Shown: positions 1 through 8,747 of the stretch, piece by piece
How positions within the stretch are numbered: position 1 is the first letter of the stretch
Layout: every line of letters begins with the position of its first letter
DNA from: a virus
IMG/VR virus record: IMGVR_UViG_3300027734_000048
Coordinates: 52,567-116,566 of that record
Strand: one strand, 5' to 3'
DNA: 64,000 bases
Translations under genes and position numbers: made by a program
The notes under the pieces: generated by a model
The model's database searches: none
What the model saw: only the letters and a program-made list of their open reading frames with translations
Told to the model about the DNA's origin: nothing

Positions 1-2551
1 GTCCACCATCAGCACCTGGAGCCTTTCCTATTTCATTTAATCCTTCTTGTGTAAGTTTTCCAGTTTTTGCTTTAACTTCTGCAAGTAATTCTTCAAAGTT
101 TTTAAGGACTGCAGCACGAATTTCTTCCATTGTTTTTTCTGTGCCCATACCAGTAAGTTCTGCATAACGCTTAAGGTTTGCTTCATTTAATTTTGCAATT
201 CTGTCATATTCTTTTTGTAAAAATCCTGGTAAATCTTTAGAAGATGATACTGATTCTGCTTGTGATGTCGGCCCATTATCAAGACCAGACCTTCCCATAA
301 TTAGGTTATGGACTCCACGATAACTTGCACCACTTCTTGAATTATCTGCAGTGCCAGCCATGTACTTTCTAACACTTCCATTTTGCAATGCTGCAACAGT
401 CTCTGGGTTATCTTTAACTGTTTGCTTTGTTAAAACAACTTCACCAGGAGTTAGTACTGCTGGAACTGTATCCTTATTTCCAGTACCTGGTACTACTCCA
501 CCTGATGACATTCTAATTCCAGATACCGCTCCCTTAGCACCTGGGGCTGCATTAAATAGTCCTGGACTTGAGGCAGCAAGTGCTCTAGCCTGTGATCCTG
601 CATTTGCATATGCTGCTGCTAGTGCATTAACAGATCCTGCCTCAACATTAAATGTATCAATAAGTGTTTTGTGAGACATATGCAAAGCATTTGTTTCTGT
701 AAGATTTTCAATTTCCTGTTGTGTTAAATAATCAAATCCTCCACCAAGAACTGCATTTTGTCCATTAAGTTTTGCCATGCCACCACGAAGCATTGCAAAG
801 AATTTAATTAAGTTTGCAAGACCGTTTGCAAGCAAACCAAATGTCATCAGTGCAACTGGTGCTAAACCACCAACAACTCCAATAACAACCGCAATGGCTT
901 TTTTAGTGCCATCACTAAAGTTATTAAATCTTTCTAAAATTTTTCCAAAGAAATTAACAATTGGAGTTAATGCTTCTAGGAATGCCTTACCAACTGGAAC
1001 TAACTCTTGCTTTAATTGTTCAATTGATTTTTGAAATTTGACTCCAACTGCATTTTCTACTTTGCCTAATTCTCGCTCAGATAGAATTGCTAGTTCTTCA
1101 ACTGATGCCCCTGCTAATCCAAGTGCTCTTGCTGCTTGTGAAGAATCTTTTGTAACATTTTGAAAGAGTGTTGACAAACGAGCAAACTGGAACTTACCAA
1201 ATAGTTGCTCAATTGCTCTTGCACGGTTAAGTGGATCTAATGTATCAAGTGCTCTAGCAAATCCTACAACAGTTCCTTTTAGATCTCCCTTGTTTGCTTC
1301 AACAAGTCCTTTAATATTTATTCCAAGTCCCGCAAGAAATTCACTAGCCTTTTTTGAAGGATTGATCATAGAAGCAAGACCAGACTTGAGAGCATTAGCA
1401 CCTTCTGATGCATTAATTCCGCCCTCTTTCATTGCAGTCATAAAGAATGCAAGATCTTCTACACTTCCACCAAGTTGTTTAATAACTGGTCCAGCCTTTG
1501 GAACTGCAATAGTTAAGTCTTCAATAGAAAGTACTGTTTGGTTTTCTACTGCGTTAAGAAAGTTAATTTTTTGTGCAAGATCTGTTGCAGCAATACCAAA
1601 AGCATTTTGCAAAGAAATTGTTGTCTCAAGTGCTTGCTGTTGTTCAACTTGACCAAGTACAGAAAGTTTTGTTGCTGCAATCACCTGCTGATTTAGATCA
1701 TTTCCTGTAAGACCCATTGCTGCTGCTTTGGCTGCCATTTCAACTGTGTCTTTTACTGCTATTCCGTATTTTGTAAATTCTTTGCCAAGTCTTTGAATAT
1801 CTTGAACAGCCTTATTGGTTGCATCAGATGTTGTCGTCATATCACCATAGACTCTTGTAAACTTAACAACCGCCTCTTCCATATCACGGAATGTCTTCAT
1901 TGCAACAGAACCAAGCATTGTAAGTGGAATTGTCAAACCAACCATTAACTGGCGACCTGCCCACTGTGTATTTTTACCAAAATTTAAAAGTTGGGTAGAG
2001 CCTTGTTTAATTAACTGATTAAGAAGTTGTTGTCTTTGTGCAGCCATCTGGACTCTAGTTGCATAGTCTGCATATCGTCCATTGGTCATTTCAAGATGTT
2101 TTGGAACTACCTTCAAAACTTTTACAAGTTCACCGTTAGCACTTGTTAGTTGTATATATTGAGACTGAAGTGCCTTTACTCTATCTCTACGAGCACGGTT
2201 AATTATGTCTCTTTCAGCAGTAAAAGCACGACCCAAAACCTTTGTATTTGCAGTTGCTGCTGCAGCGGTGTACCTAAAGTACTCACGCATGCTGAGTTGA
2301 TTTTTTTCAAGTGCTGTTGTGAATGCACTTGTGCTTGTTGCTACTGTTTTTTGTGATGCAACAAATTTACCAGTAGAGTTGATTGCCTGAACTAATTGAT
2401 CATTAAGACCTTTTTGAGCATTTGCTGCTGCAACATTGCCCTGAGTTAGTGACTGATTGAATCGACTCAGACCAGCCTGTAATTGACGTAAACTAGCAAG
2501 TGCCTCTGTAGTATCAAAGACAATGCCAATATTAGCGTTTACATCAGACAA
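1..2551 (-). CDS. Tail tape measure protein (3' end outside window)
   Basis: Tape measure protein that fixes tail length and helps DNA pass into the cell. About 850 residues are visible and the C-terminus runs off the left edge. Residues ~215-450 match the TP901-1-type tape measure core (for example KTFRDMEEAVVKF and ALKSGLASMINPSK). A hydrophobic segment lies at ~555-580, and a Gly-rich VPAVLTPGEVV motif, typical of such proteins, at ~695. The start is TTG at 2551 (MSDVNANIG), because TAA TGA stops lie directly upstream in frame and a GAGGG ribosome site sits ~9 nt before it. It lies just downstream of the two tail assembly chaperone genes, the canonical position. Confidence 0.93.
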   Translation of the reverse strand, partial: MSDVNANIGIVFDTTEALASLRQLQAGLSRFNQSLTQGNVAAANAQKGLNDQLVQAINSTGKFVASQKTVATSTSAFTTALEKNQLSMREYFRYTAAAATANTKVLGRAFTAERDIINRARRDRVKALQSQYIQLTSANGELVKVLKVVPKHLEMTNGRYADYATRVQMAAQRQQLLNQLIKQGSTQLLNFGKNTQWAGRQLMVGLTIPLTMLGSVAMKTFRDMEEAVVKFTRVYGDMTTTSDATNKAVQDIQRLGKEFTKYGIAVKDTVEMAAKAAAMGLTGNDLNQQVIAATKLSVLGQVEQQQALETTISLQNAFGIAATDLAQKINFLNAVENQTVLSIEDLTIAVPKAGPVIKQLGGSVEDLAFFMTAMKEGGINASEGANALKSGLASMINPSKKASEFLAGLGINIKGLVEANKGDLKGTVVGFARALDTLDPLNRARAIEQLFGKFQFARLSTLFQNVTKDSSQAARALGLAGASVEELAILSERELGKVENAVGVKFQKSIEQLKQELVPVGKAFLEALTPIVNFFGKILERFNNFSDGTKKAIAVVIGVVGGLAPVALMTFGLLANGLANLIKFFAMLRGGMAKLNGQNAVLGGGFDYLTQQEIENLTETNALHMSHKTLIDTFNVEAGSVNALAAAYANAGSQARALAASSPGLFNAAPGAKGAVSGIRMSSGGVVPGTGNKDTVPAVLTPGEVVLTKQTVKDNPETVAALQNGSVRKYMAGTADNSRSGASYRGVHNLIMGRSGLDNGPTSQAESVSSSKDLPGFLQKEYDRIAKLNEANLKRYAELTGMGTEKTMEEIRAAVLKNFEELLAEVKAKTGKLTQEGLNEIGKAPGADGG

Positions 2552-2568
2552 TCATTACACCCTCTTTT

Positions 2569-2898
2569 TTATTTTGACATTTGACCAACGAGTGCTGTTG
2601 TATCTGAAAGTGAGAATCCAGATGCTGCATCGATGATCTTGTAGACCGTTGGAAGGTCTAGGCTTTCTTCAAGTTTTTCTCTATCTTCTGCAAGATCTGG
2701 ATAGAATTGCTTAAATGCAATTTGAACGCAGTCGAGCAGTAGATCCATTGACTTGTCATTATCATCCGCTACTTCTGTTAGACCAGTAAACTTCTTCATG
2801 AATGGTCGCAATAGTGAAATCTTTAGCGGTTTTACTTCAAACTCTGTACCGTCAACAAGTCTTAACTTTTGAACAGTATTTTCTACATTGTCAGTCAT
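2569..2898 (-). CDS. Tail assembly chaperone paralogue, short (G-like)
   Basis: A 109-residue protein that aligns over its whole length with the first ~100 residues of the next gene upstream (2949-3629). Shared pattern: (D/E)GxE(F/L)E(V/I)xPLKIxxLRxFMxKF, an acidic middle, and a C-terminal LxTxYK(I/L)(I/L)D. Gene position between the major tail protein and the tape measure, plus this small acidic helical make-up, identify it as a tail assembly chaperone of the lambda gpG type. The start has a GGAGG ribosome site. It lacks the long C-terminal extension of its paralogue, so it may be a duplicated chaperone that supplies the short form. Confidence 0.85.
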   Translation of the reverse strand: MTDNVENTVQKLRLVDGTEFEVKPLKISLLRPFMKKFTGLTEVADDNDKSMDLLLDCVQIAFKQFYPDLAEDREKLEESLDLPTVYKIIDAASGFSLSDTTALVGQMSK

Positions 2899-2948
2899 TT
2901 TTCCTCCGTTAGGTTGATAGTTAATTATACCATAGCAGGTATTATTTT

Positions 2949-3629
2949 TTAATCAATTCTTTCATATGTCAGGCCCATTCCAATGCCAAATCCTGCATTT
3001 GCTGCATTTTGTCCTTGAAGGGCAACTATATCATTTGCATTGGCTGCTTTGCCTTTGCTAAACACTCTAGCCTTCATTTCTTCCCATTCGTTTGATTTAT
3101 TGTTTTTATCTAAATCAACTCCCTGCATGGCTGCTAGAAATTTTTTATGCGTGTAGTCTTCTTCTCTTTTAACATTCAAGACTGCAGTAAGTTCTGGCAT
3201 AGAGAGAGATTTTTCCAACTCGTTATAATCTTTCCATATGCCAAGAAGAAACACCTCTGATTCTAGTTGTGCTAAATCCAAATCATCCCAAGAAGATCCA
3301 CTCTCTACTGCTTGTTTCTTTACTGGTTCTTCTGAGTCTTTGTCTATTTTTATACCAGCCGAAAAATCAAGTAGTTTATAGATTGTCTTTAAATCTACAA
3401 ACTCCTCAAAACGATCAATGCTTGTTGCTATATCTGGCTTAAACTGTTTCATGCATTCCATAGCACAAATAGATAATGCCGTGATAGTTTCATAATCATT
3501 TTTGGCCTTTTTAACATCTTCAAATTTTTCCATAAAACGTCTTAGATATTTTATTTTTAATGGTGATATTTCTAACTCTTCACCATCTATTAAATATATA
3601 TAGTTTATTTTATAAATTTCAGTAGCCAT
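2949..3629 (-). CDS. Tail assembly chaperone, long (GT-like) form
   Basis: A 226-residue protein. Residues 1-100 are the chaperone domain shared with 2569-2898. Residues ~110-226 hold an extension (SWDDLDLAQLE, LTAVLNVKREEDYTHKKFLAAMQGVDL) like the frameshift-encoded T part of other actinophage chaperones, but here in one uninterrupted frame. It probably coats the tape measure and recruits major tail protein. No ribosome site is visible. A TATACT box lies exactly 6 nt before ATG, which suggests a leaderless start. It follows a clear terminator (3642-3684), so it probably has its own promoter. Confidence 0.87.
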   Translation of the reverse strand: MATEIYKINYIYLIDGEELEISPLKIKYLRRFMEKFEDVKKAKNDYETITALSICAMECMKQFKPDIATSIDRFEEFVDLKTIYKLLDFSAGIKIDKDSEEPVKKQAVESGSSWDDLDLAQLESEVFLLGIWKDYNELEKSLSMPELTAVLNVKREEDYTHKKFLAAMQGVDLDKNNKSNEWEEMKARVFSKGKAANANDIVALQGQNAANAGFGIGMGLTYERID

Positions 3630-3641
3630 CTATATAGTATA

Positions 3642-3684
3642 CCAAAAACAAAATTGCCCCGCTCAAATTAATGAGAAGGGCAAT
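3642..3684 (-). terminator. Rho-independent terminator after major tail protein
   Basis: On the minus strand the stem ATTGCCC/GGGCAAT, with an inner CTCA/TGAG pairing, is followed by a T-rich tract (TTTTGTTTTT). It lies just past the stop of the major tail protein gene and before the chaperone gene. Confidence 0.85.
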
Positions 3685-3701
3685 AATGTTATTAAGTTGT
3701 A

Positions 3702-4355
3702 TTAGACTGCTGCTGGAATTGTACGATCTACGATCTTACCGTATGATGCATCATCATTTGGAAGAAGGCGGAAAGATACTTCAAACATTGTCGCTTCGTC
3801 ACGCTTTGCTGATACTGTTACATTTTCGATTGAAAGTGCACGGTATGCAACATAAATACGTTCGATTGAAGATCCTGCTGCACAGTCACCTGTACCTGGA
3901 CCAACTGCTACCAAACCACGCTCAACTGGGCATTCGCCTAGTTCGCCTGCAGAAAGGTTAAGTTCCATAGAACCTGTTGCAAGTCCTGTACCTGTTAGGT
4001 CAGACTTGTCTGTATCTTTTGCTGCTAATGCAACAAGAAGATTTTCGAGAGTTGCCTCTGCGAATGTTGTGTTCAAGTTTACTTGCATGCCTTGCTTGTA
4101 TAGTTTAGCAACGTCAAGCACCTGATCCACTGCAACCTCACCAAAATCTGGCTGGAACTGTAGTTCCAAACCATTCATTGTGTAACCAACATTGCGGAAG
4201 TCATCTTCATTTGCTGTCAAAGACAGTGTATCTTTAAATGATACTCCATTTGCGTATGCTGGAAGGTCTGAGTCTTGAAGTTGTCCACCTTCATATGTGA
4301 AAAGTGCTGCTGCACCCACGATGATTTGTGAACTGTTACCTCTTGTATATGCCAT
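3702..4355 (-). CDS. Major tail protein
   Basis: A 217-residue tail tube protein (MAYTRGNSSQI...). It is identified mainly by position (after connector and tail terminator genes, before chaperones and tape measure), by size, and by its beta-rich sequence with a conserved style of ending (FEVSFRLLPNDDASYGKIVD). Start chosen at 4355 because an AGAGGTG ribosome site precedes it; an in-frame start 16 codons upstream lacks one. It is flanked by hairpins on both sides (4385-4423 and 3642-3684), as expected for a strongly, separately expressed structural gene. Confidence 0.87.
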   Translation of the reverse strand: MAYTRGNSSQIIVGAAALFTYEGGQLQDSDLPAYANGVSFKDTLSLTANEDDFRNVGYTMNGLELQFQPDFGEVAVDQVLDVAKLYKQGMQVNLNTTFAEATLENLLVALAAKDTDKSDLTGTGLATGSMELNLSAGELGECPVERGLVAVGPGTGDCAAGSSIERIYVAYRALSIENVTVSAKRDEATMFEVSFRLLPNDDASYGKIVDRTIPAAV

Positions 4356-4384
4356 AGTTTTCACCTCTTTTTTTCTTATAGAAT

Positions 4385-4423
4385 AAAGGGCTTGTTTCCT
4401 CAAGTATAATTATACAGCCCTTT
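4385..4423. terminator. Intergenic hairpin upstream of major tail protein
   Basis: An 8-bp stem AAAGGGCT/AGCCCTTT with a 23-nt loop. On the plus strand it is followed by a T-run; on the minus strand the tail is only moderately T-rich. It may attenuate read-through from the head genes or block antisense transcription. Confidence 0.5.
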
Positions 4424-4426
4424 TTA

Positions 4427-4978
4427 TTAATTTATAGATTCAATTATGTCTGGCATTTGATGATAGTCATAGTCAATGATCATTTTATTACCGCCGTAGG
4501 TTCTGGCTGTTCCAAAGTCAATAATATCCCTGACCTCTTCTAGTTGGTATATCTTAAAATTGTGGAAATAAAATTGGCAGGTCATGCCATCAATAACTCT
4601 TCCTTTGGCCCAATCATTTATTTCTTGAGCAGTTTCATCTCCACGATCCATATACCTAAGAACTGCTTCTTGAACCCTTATCATATTTTCAATTACAGTA
4701 TTTTGAGTTGCATAAAAATAATACAATAGTTGCTCACATTTAATGTGTGGGAAAGGAGATCTTCTCATTCTAATTAGTCTGTCATATACAGCAAGAACAC
4801 CAGTATATGAGACTCTTTCCTCATTAATAACAATCCACTGTTCTGTAAGATCATCTAGGGTAGTTGGTGTTGTTGGAAAAAATGGAACTGGAACTCTTGA
4901 TATCTCAAAAATTTTTTCTTGAAGATATGAGTTTATCCATAGCCCTGGTGTGTTTAATGTTGATTTTGGTTCTTCCAT
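4427..4978 (-). CDS. Putative tail terminator or tail completion protein
   Basis: A 183-residue protein, assigned by position between the gp10-like connector gene and the major tail gene. It is rich in aromatics and has no recognised motif. It starts at ATG overlapping the TAA of the preceding gene (TAATG), so translation is probably coupled. An alternative is another neck component. Confidence 0.6.
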   Translation of the reverse strand: MEEPKSTLNTPGLWINSYLQEKIFEISRVPVPFFPTTPTTLDDLTEQWIVINEERVSYTGVLAVYDRLIRMRRSPFPHIKCEQLLYYFYATQNTVIENMIRVQEAVLRYMDRGDETAQEINDWAKGRVIDGMTCQFYFHNFKIYQLEEVRDIIDFGTARTYGGNKMIIDYDYHQMPDIIESIN

Positions 4979-5652
4979 TATGCCACCACCTTAGCATTTG
5001 CTACCCAACGATATCCTACTGCTTTACCAACACTCTTACCACCAGTTTTACCTCTACGCAAGTTTGCTTTATATACCGTTGGATTATTAAAGTATTGCGA
5101 TAGACCACTAGATCTTAAAAATGCTTGAGTAAAATATACATTAAAAAATGTATCGAATGTATTTGCAAACTGTCCCTGTACATTTCCTCCAGGATTTTGT
5201 ACAGTTACTGGCTTTTTTGTATATACTGCTTCTCCACCAACTTCAAATCTTAAAACATCAGAATTTTTTGGTGCTATTGTTACTGCTATTCCATTTTCCA
5301 TAATTCTTGCCTTATCCTGAAATGGAACATTTGATCCTGTCTGAATACTTGTAGACTGCTTAAAGTCAGAAGTGAATGATACGCCACGATTATTTATTGA
5401 GTATTTAATATCAAATAGTCTTGCATTTTGATTGCCTGCGTTATACCACTCATAAACATGATGAAGTGACTGTTCATCTACCCGTGCATTTGAGTCAATA
5501 AATAAACCTGCCTGCTCTGAAACAGCAGAACCAAGATTATTTAAAAACTCTGTTTTTGCAGCAACGGATCCTTCAACAAATCCGTATGAATAGTTGACTA
5601 TGTTATTTATCTCTTTATTAAACTTTCTTGCATCAAACTTAAGGGTTATCAT
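4978..5652 (-). CDS. Putative HK97 gp10-like neck protein
   Basis: A 224-residue protein that starts MITLKFDARKFNKEIN and ends in a basic tail (RRGKTGGKSVGKAVGYRW). Size, basic C-terminus and place between the head-closure-like and tail-terminator-like genes fit the gp10-like tail-component class. It overlaps the upstream gene by 4 nt (ATGA). Exact function is inferred from gene order only. Confidence 0.62.
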   Translation of the reverse strand: MITLKFDARKFNKEINNIVNYSYGFVEGSVAAKTEFLNNLGSAVSEQAGLFIDSNARVDEQSLHHVYEWYNAGNQNARLFDIKYSINNRGVSFTSDFKQSTSIQTGSNVPFQDKARIMENGIAVTIAPKNSDVLRFEVGGEAVYTKKPVTVQNPGGNVQGQFANTFDTFFNVYFTQAFLRSSGLSQYFNNPTVYKANLRRGKTGGKSVGKAVGYRWVANAKVVA

Positions 5653-6095
5653 ATATCTACCGCCTGGTTTTCTGATCTGCGTAAAACTAACTTGTAGTAG
5701 TCTACTTTTCCAAATGGACCAAGGAATGGCTCCTGTGATGCAACTTCAAATATTGTAGACTTTCCCGCTCTAGGGCCAGCGGTTTCTACATAAACATTAT
5801 TGCAATTTCTATCTTGAATGTTTGTTAAAATTATGTTTGTTATAGATGTGCCAGAGTCAAGACTAGACACTCTTATATCTGATTTAACTCTGCCAATAAG
5901 TAAAGTATCTTGTGTGATATTTACATTTGGGACAATTTCTTCTTTTGTTTTTAAACCAGAAGTTGTAAAATGACAAGCAATAACTTTATCTAAAATCCAC
6001 TGCTTCTTAACATTTCCATAAGTACCCTGCTCAACAATTGGATAAAAAACATCCACCTGCATAGGGAACATAAAATCTTTTCCCTCGCACTGCAT
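5649..6095 (-). CDS. Putative head closure (stopper) protein
   Basis: A 148-residue, beta-rich protein placed directly after the head-tail adaptor, where head closure proteins normally sit. It starts MQCEGKDFMFPMQVDVFYP; a second Met at residue 9 is possible. The start overlaps the upstream stop. No diagnostic motif was recognised, so this is a positional assignment. Confidence 0.58.
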   Translation of the reverse strand: MQCEGKDFMFPMQVDVFYPIVEQGTYGNVKKQWILDKVIACHFTTSGLKTKEEIVPNVNITQDTLLIGRVKSDIRVSSLDSGTSITNIILTNIQDRNCNNVYVETAGPRAGKSTIFEVASQEPFLGPFGKVDYYKLVLRRSENQAVDI

Positions 6096-7006
6096 TAGAT
6101 CAATCCTGGCTTAGGTATTGTGACTGTATATTTATCTAAAATCTTATCAACAATCATATTGCCAGTTCCCTCAAATATTTTTTTATCGAACTGAATCTTG
6201 AACTGATCTGAATTATACGATGTTACGTAGCGTGTGTAATAATCTAACTTGCCACACTTTAGGTCTTCGATTAAAAGTTTAGTTGCATATTCAACATCAG
6301 GTGGTAGTGCTCTATAGCCAATATCAAGGACAAATGTATAGTCCCATCCCTTTGGAAAGGCTACTGCTGATGTTCCAAAAACATTTGCTAAATCTCCAAA
6401 CGCTCTTGGATATTGCTGTGCTCCAGTTTCAATTCTATTATATTGTTCTGCGATAACTCTTTGAATTGCTGAGTTGTCAAATGTGACCATAAAATCATAC
6501 ATATTTGTTTCTGGTGTTTCAACATCATAAACTAAAACATTGTTTTCATAAACCTTTAGAACCTTATTTAGGTCTTCCCAAATTGAAAAATAATCTGATC
6601 CATCTGCAACTTTTTGCACTATATGCTTGCTATTGTAAAAACCATCTACGATAACTGTATCAATAATAGATCTGGCAACCATTTCAAATGTTTTGTATTC
6701 TTCAATTTCTGAGGCAGTCGTTCCTAGTTTGTTTGGATCTGTATACGGTCTAACAATATCTAGGTTTTCTTCATATAGTGTATGGATATGCTCTGTGTCA
6801 TAAAACTTAATAAAAAATTTACGGTCATATTGGACCTGTGCCAAAGGTATTTCATAAATCAATTTTCCATTGGCATCTGAAAAAATATTAGTTTCAGTTA
6901 CTGAGTGATCCACCAAATCCTCAACATAGACAACATACTCATAATTGGGTATAGGCAAAGTCCATGTTGTTGTTAAAGGATATGGTGGAACTCTCAATAC
7001 TTCCAT
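6095..7006 (-). CDS. Putative head-tail adaptor (connector) protein
   Basis: A 303-residue protein. The N-terminal ~90 residues look like a small beta domain (YEYVVYVEDL...). The C-terminal half is alpha/beta with LPPDVEYATKLLIEDLKCGKLDYYTRYVTSY, which fits an adaptor-type helical region. Its place between the capsid genes and the stopper supports a connector role. The ribosome site is weak, and it lies 4 nt from the upstream stop, which suggests coupling. Confidence 0.6.
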   Translation of the reverse strand: MEVLRVPPYPLTTTWTLPIPNYEYVVYVEDLVDHSVTETNIFSDANGKLIYEIPLAQVQYDRKFFIKFYDTEHIHTLYEENLDIVRPYTDPNKLGTTASEIEEYKTFEMVARSIIDTVIVDGFYNSKHIVQKVADGSDYFSIWEDLNKVLKVYENNVLVYDVETPETNMYDFMVTFDNSAIQRVIAEQYNRIETGAQQYPRAFGDLANVFGTSAVAFPKGWDYTFVLDIGYRALPPDVEYATKLLIEDLKCGKLDYYTRYVTSYNSDQFKIQFDKKIFEGTGNMIVDKILDKYTVTIPKPGLI

Positions 7007-7009
7007 TAA

Positions 7010-7471
7010 TTATGCACCAAATTCCGATTTAACTTCTTCTGGTGTAACTAGTGTTACGTGATCACGAGTAAGCCATTGTTCTGCTTCTTTTTGAGAAACG
7101 ATATTGATTCCCTTTGAAACCTTACCAACGCCAACCCAAGAAACATTCTTAGTTGACTTAACAGCAACTGTCTTTTCATCCTTTGCAGGCTTTGCTACTG
7201 CTGCCTTGCGTGGTTCACGCTTTGCAGTAGTTGCACCAATTGCTCCATTGGCTACTGTTCCAACAGCCTGAACTGTATCTGATCCAGCATATGATGGTGC
7301 TGCGATTGCTGTTGGTTCTTCTGCTTTTTCTTCTTCCTGAGCAGGGGCTGCAGGTGCTTCTTCAACAACTGGTGTTTCTACAACTGGTGCCTCTTCGACA
7401 ACTGCTGTTTCTACAACTTCTGGTGTTTCTACAACTGCTTCTTCTGCAGGATTATTATTAAAATCTTCCAT
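7010..7471 (-). CDS. Head-associated protein with Ala/Val/Glu/Pro-rich N-terminus
   Basis: A 153-residue protein in two parts. Residues 1-60 are a low-complexity VVETPVVEEAP-type acidic repeat. The C-terminal ~50 residues hold a compact domain (WVGVGKVSKGINIVSQKEAEQWLTR, TPEEVKSEFG), a type seen in small phage head proteins next to the capsid gene. It starts with an AGGAGG site and a -10-like TATAAT upstream, just after the capsid terminator. It could be a decoration or head-tail fibre protein. Confidence 0.6.
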   Translation of the reverse strand: MEDFNNNPAEEAVVETPEVVETAVVEEAPVVETPVVEEAPAAPAQEEEKAEEPTAIAAPSYAGSDTVQAVGTVANGAIGATTAKREPRKAAVAKPAKDEKTVAVKSTKNVSWVGVGKVSKGINIVSQKEAEQWLTRDHVTLVTPEEVKSEFGA

Positions 7472-7511
7472 TATTTCCTCCTGAATAGTATTATATCATT
7501 ATAAATGATAA

Positions 7512-7541
7512 GGGGAGCAGGAGCGTTAACTCCTACTCCCC
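7512..7541 (-). terminator. Strong hairpin after major capsid gene
   Basis: A 12-bp stem GGGGAGTAGGAG/CTCCTGCTCCCC (one G-T pair) with a 6-nt loop, 21 nt past the capsid stop codon on the minus strand. The downstream tract is only moderately T-rich. It is a terminator or a 3'-end stabiliser. Confidence 0.75.
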
Positions 7542-7562
7542 CTAAAGTTTTACTGTTACAGA

Positions 7563-8711
7563 TTATGCATCTGCTGCAGCGTCAGCCCATGCGATTGCAT
7601 CTTGTTCTTCCCACTGAATACCGAAGCGAACGAAGACTGTATATTCTACAGTGTCCTTCTTTGGCTTGTATTCACGGTTAACTGTGATGTCACGCTGGAA
7701 TCCCCATACACGGTTCTGTGGGAATGTCAAGTCGACATATCCTGCAGGGTAGTAAGGAACTTCTTGTACGTCAATTCCGAGAACACGAGTTGTACGTGCT
7801 CCACCGAATGTCTGTGCTGTACCATCAAGGTATGCTTGACGGTTTGCAGGTGTACCTGCTGGTGTACCAGCAAATGCTTCTGCGATTGCGTCTGCAAGAG
7901 TACCATTATTCTTAATGATTCCCTGGAACGCATCTGTACCAGCATAGAACTTCAAGTTAGACTTGATTGCACGGTACTTACGTGGCATTGCAAGAATGAT
8001 CTTCTGCATTGCATCTGTTGTCCAGTTATTATTTGTAACTGTAACAACTGCTTCGTGAGCATCTCCATCAGTCTTAACATGAGGTACGAAACCTTCCATG
8101 ATTGAAAGAAATGCGTCTGATCCTGTTCCTGTTCCGTTGATTGCAAGGTCTTCGATATCATTACCGAAAGCATTTGTCATCAAACGTACAATGTGATCTT
8201 CTAGTTGTGCACCTTCGATATTATCTTCTAGTGCTTCTGCAGAAACTTCCCAGTCAAGACGAATCTTCTTTGTAGTCAATTCAACCTTTGAGAATGTTGC
8301 TCCTGCGTTTGTGTAGTCGCCAACTGCTTGCGCTGCTGCACGAATTACACGCTCTCCGACGTTTACCTTTTCGAGTTCCATTGTATTGGCTCTCATAGTA
8401 ACACGACGGCCATCTTGGGCGAGAGTGGTTGCATCCCACACGTAGTCAATAAAACGACGTGCTTGCTCTGGGCGTAGGATACCTGATCCAGCCTCACCTG
8501 AAGGGTTTACTGCGTTTGGTCCTGTTGTTAGACCGTTATTTGATGTAGGGATGTTTCCAAGTACTCCACCGTCTGTGTAGTTACCTGGTACGTTTACTCC
8601 TGCATCTGAACCTGATGCGAATGCTCCCTGACCCTGATAGAGTCCTGGTGCTGTTCCACCTAGATTACCTGAAGTTCCAGGTTGGTTCTTGATTATTTCT
8701 TGTTCCGACAT
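7563..8711 (-). CDS. Major capsid protein, HK97-type
   Basis: A 382-residue protein directly after the protease-scaffold gene. It has a flexible Gly/Asn/Pro-rich N-terminus (residues ~1-75), then the HK97-like core: ARRFIDYVWDATT, a P-domain-like helix, FGNDIEDLAINGTG, and a C-terminal VRFGIQWEEQDAIAW. The GGAGGTG ribosome site is very strong. Length matches the family. Whether the N-terminus is processed cannot be told from sequence. Confidence 0.92.
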   Translation of the reverse strand: MSEQEIIKNQPGTSGNLGGTAPGLYQGQGAFASGSDAGVNVPGNYTDGGVLGNIPTSNNGLTTGPNAVNPSGEAGSGILRPEQARRFIDYVWDATTLAQDGRRVTMRANTMELEKVNVGERVIRAAAQAVGDYTNAGATFSKVELTTKKIRLDWEVSAEALEDNIEGAQLEDHIVRLMTNAFGNDIEDLAINGTGTGSDAFLSIMEGFVPHVKTDGDAHEAVVTVTNNNWTTDAMQKIILAMPRKYRAIKSNLKFYAGTDAFQGIIKNNGTLADAIAEAFAGTPAGTPANRQAYLDGTAQTFGGARTTRVLGIDVQEVPYYPAGYVDLTFPQNRVWGFQRDITVNREYKPKKDTVEYTVFVRFGIQWEEQDAIAWADAAADA

Positions 8712-8747
8712 ATTGTCACCTCCTGTGATTTTTACTTATTTTATTTT

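Noticed and set aside
2949-3629. Programmed frameshift in the tail chaperone gene
   Set aside because: The G-like and T-like parts are in one continuous frame; no frameshift is needed.
7231-7461. Leucine-rich plus-strand frame opposite the head-associated gene
   Set aside because: Shadow of the low-complexity Val/Glu/Pro coding region on the minus strand.
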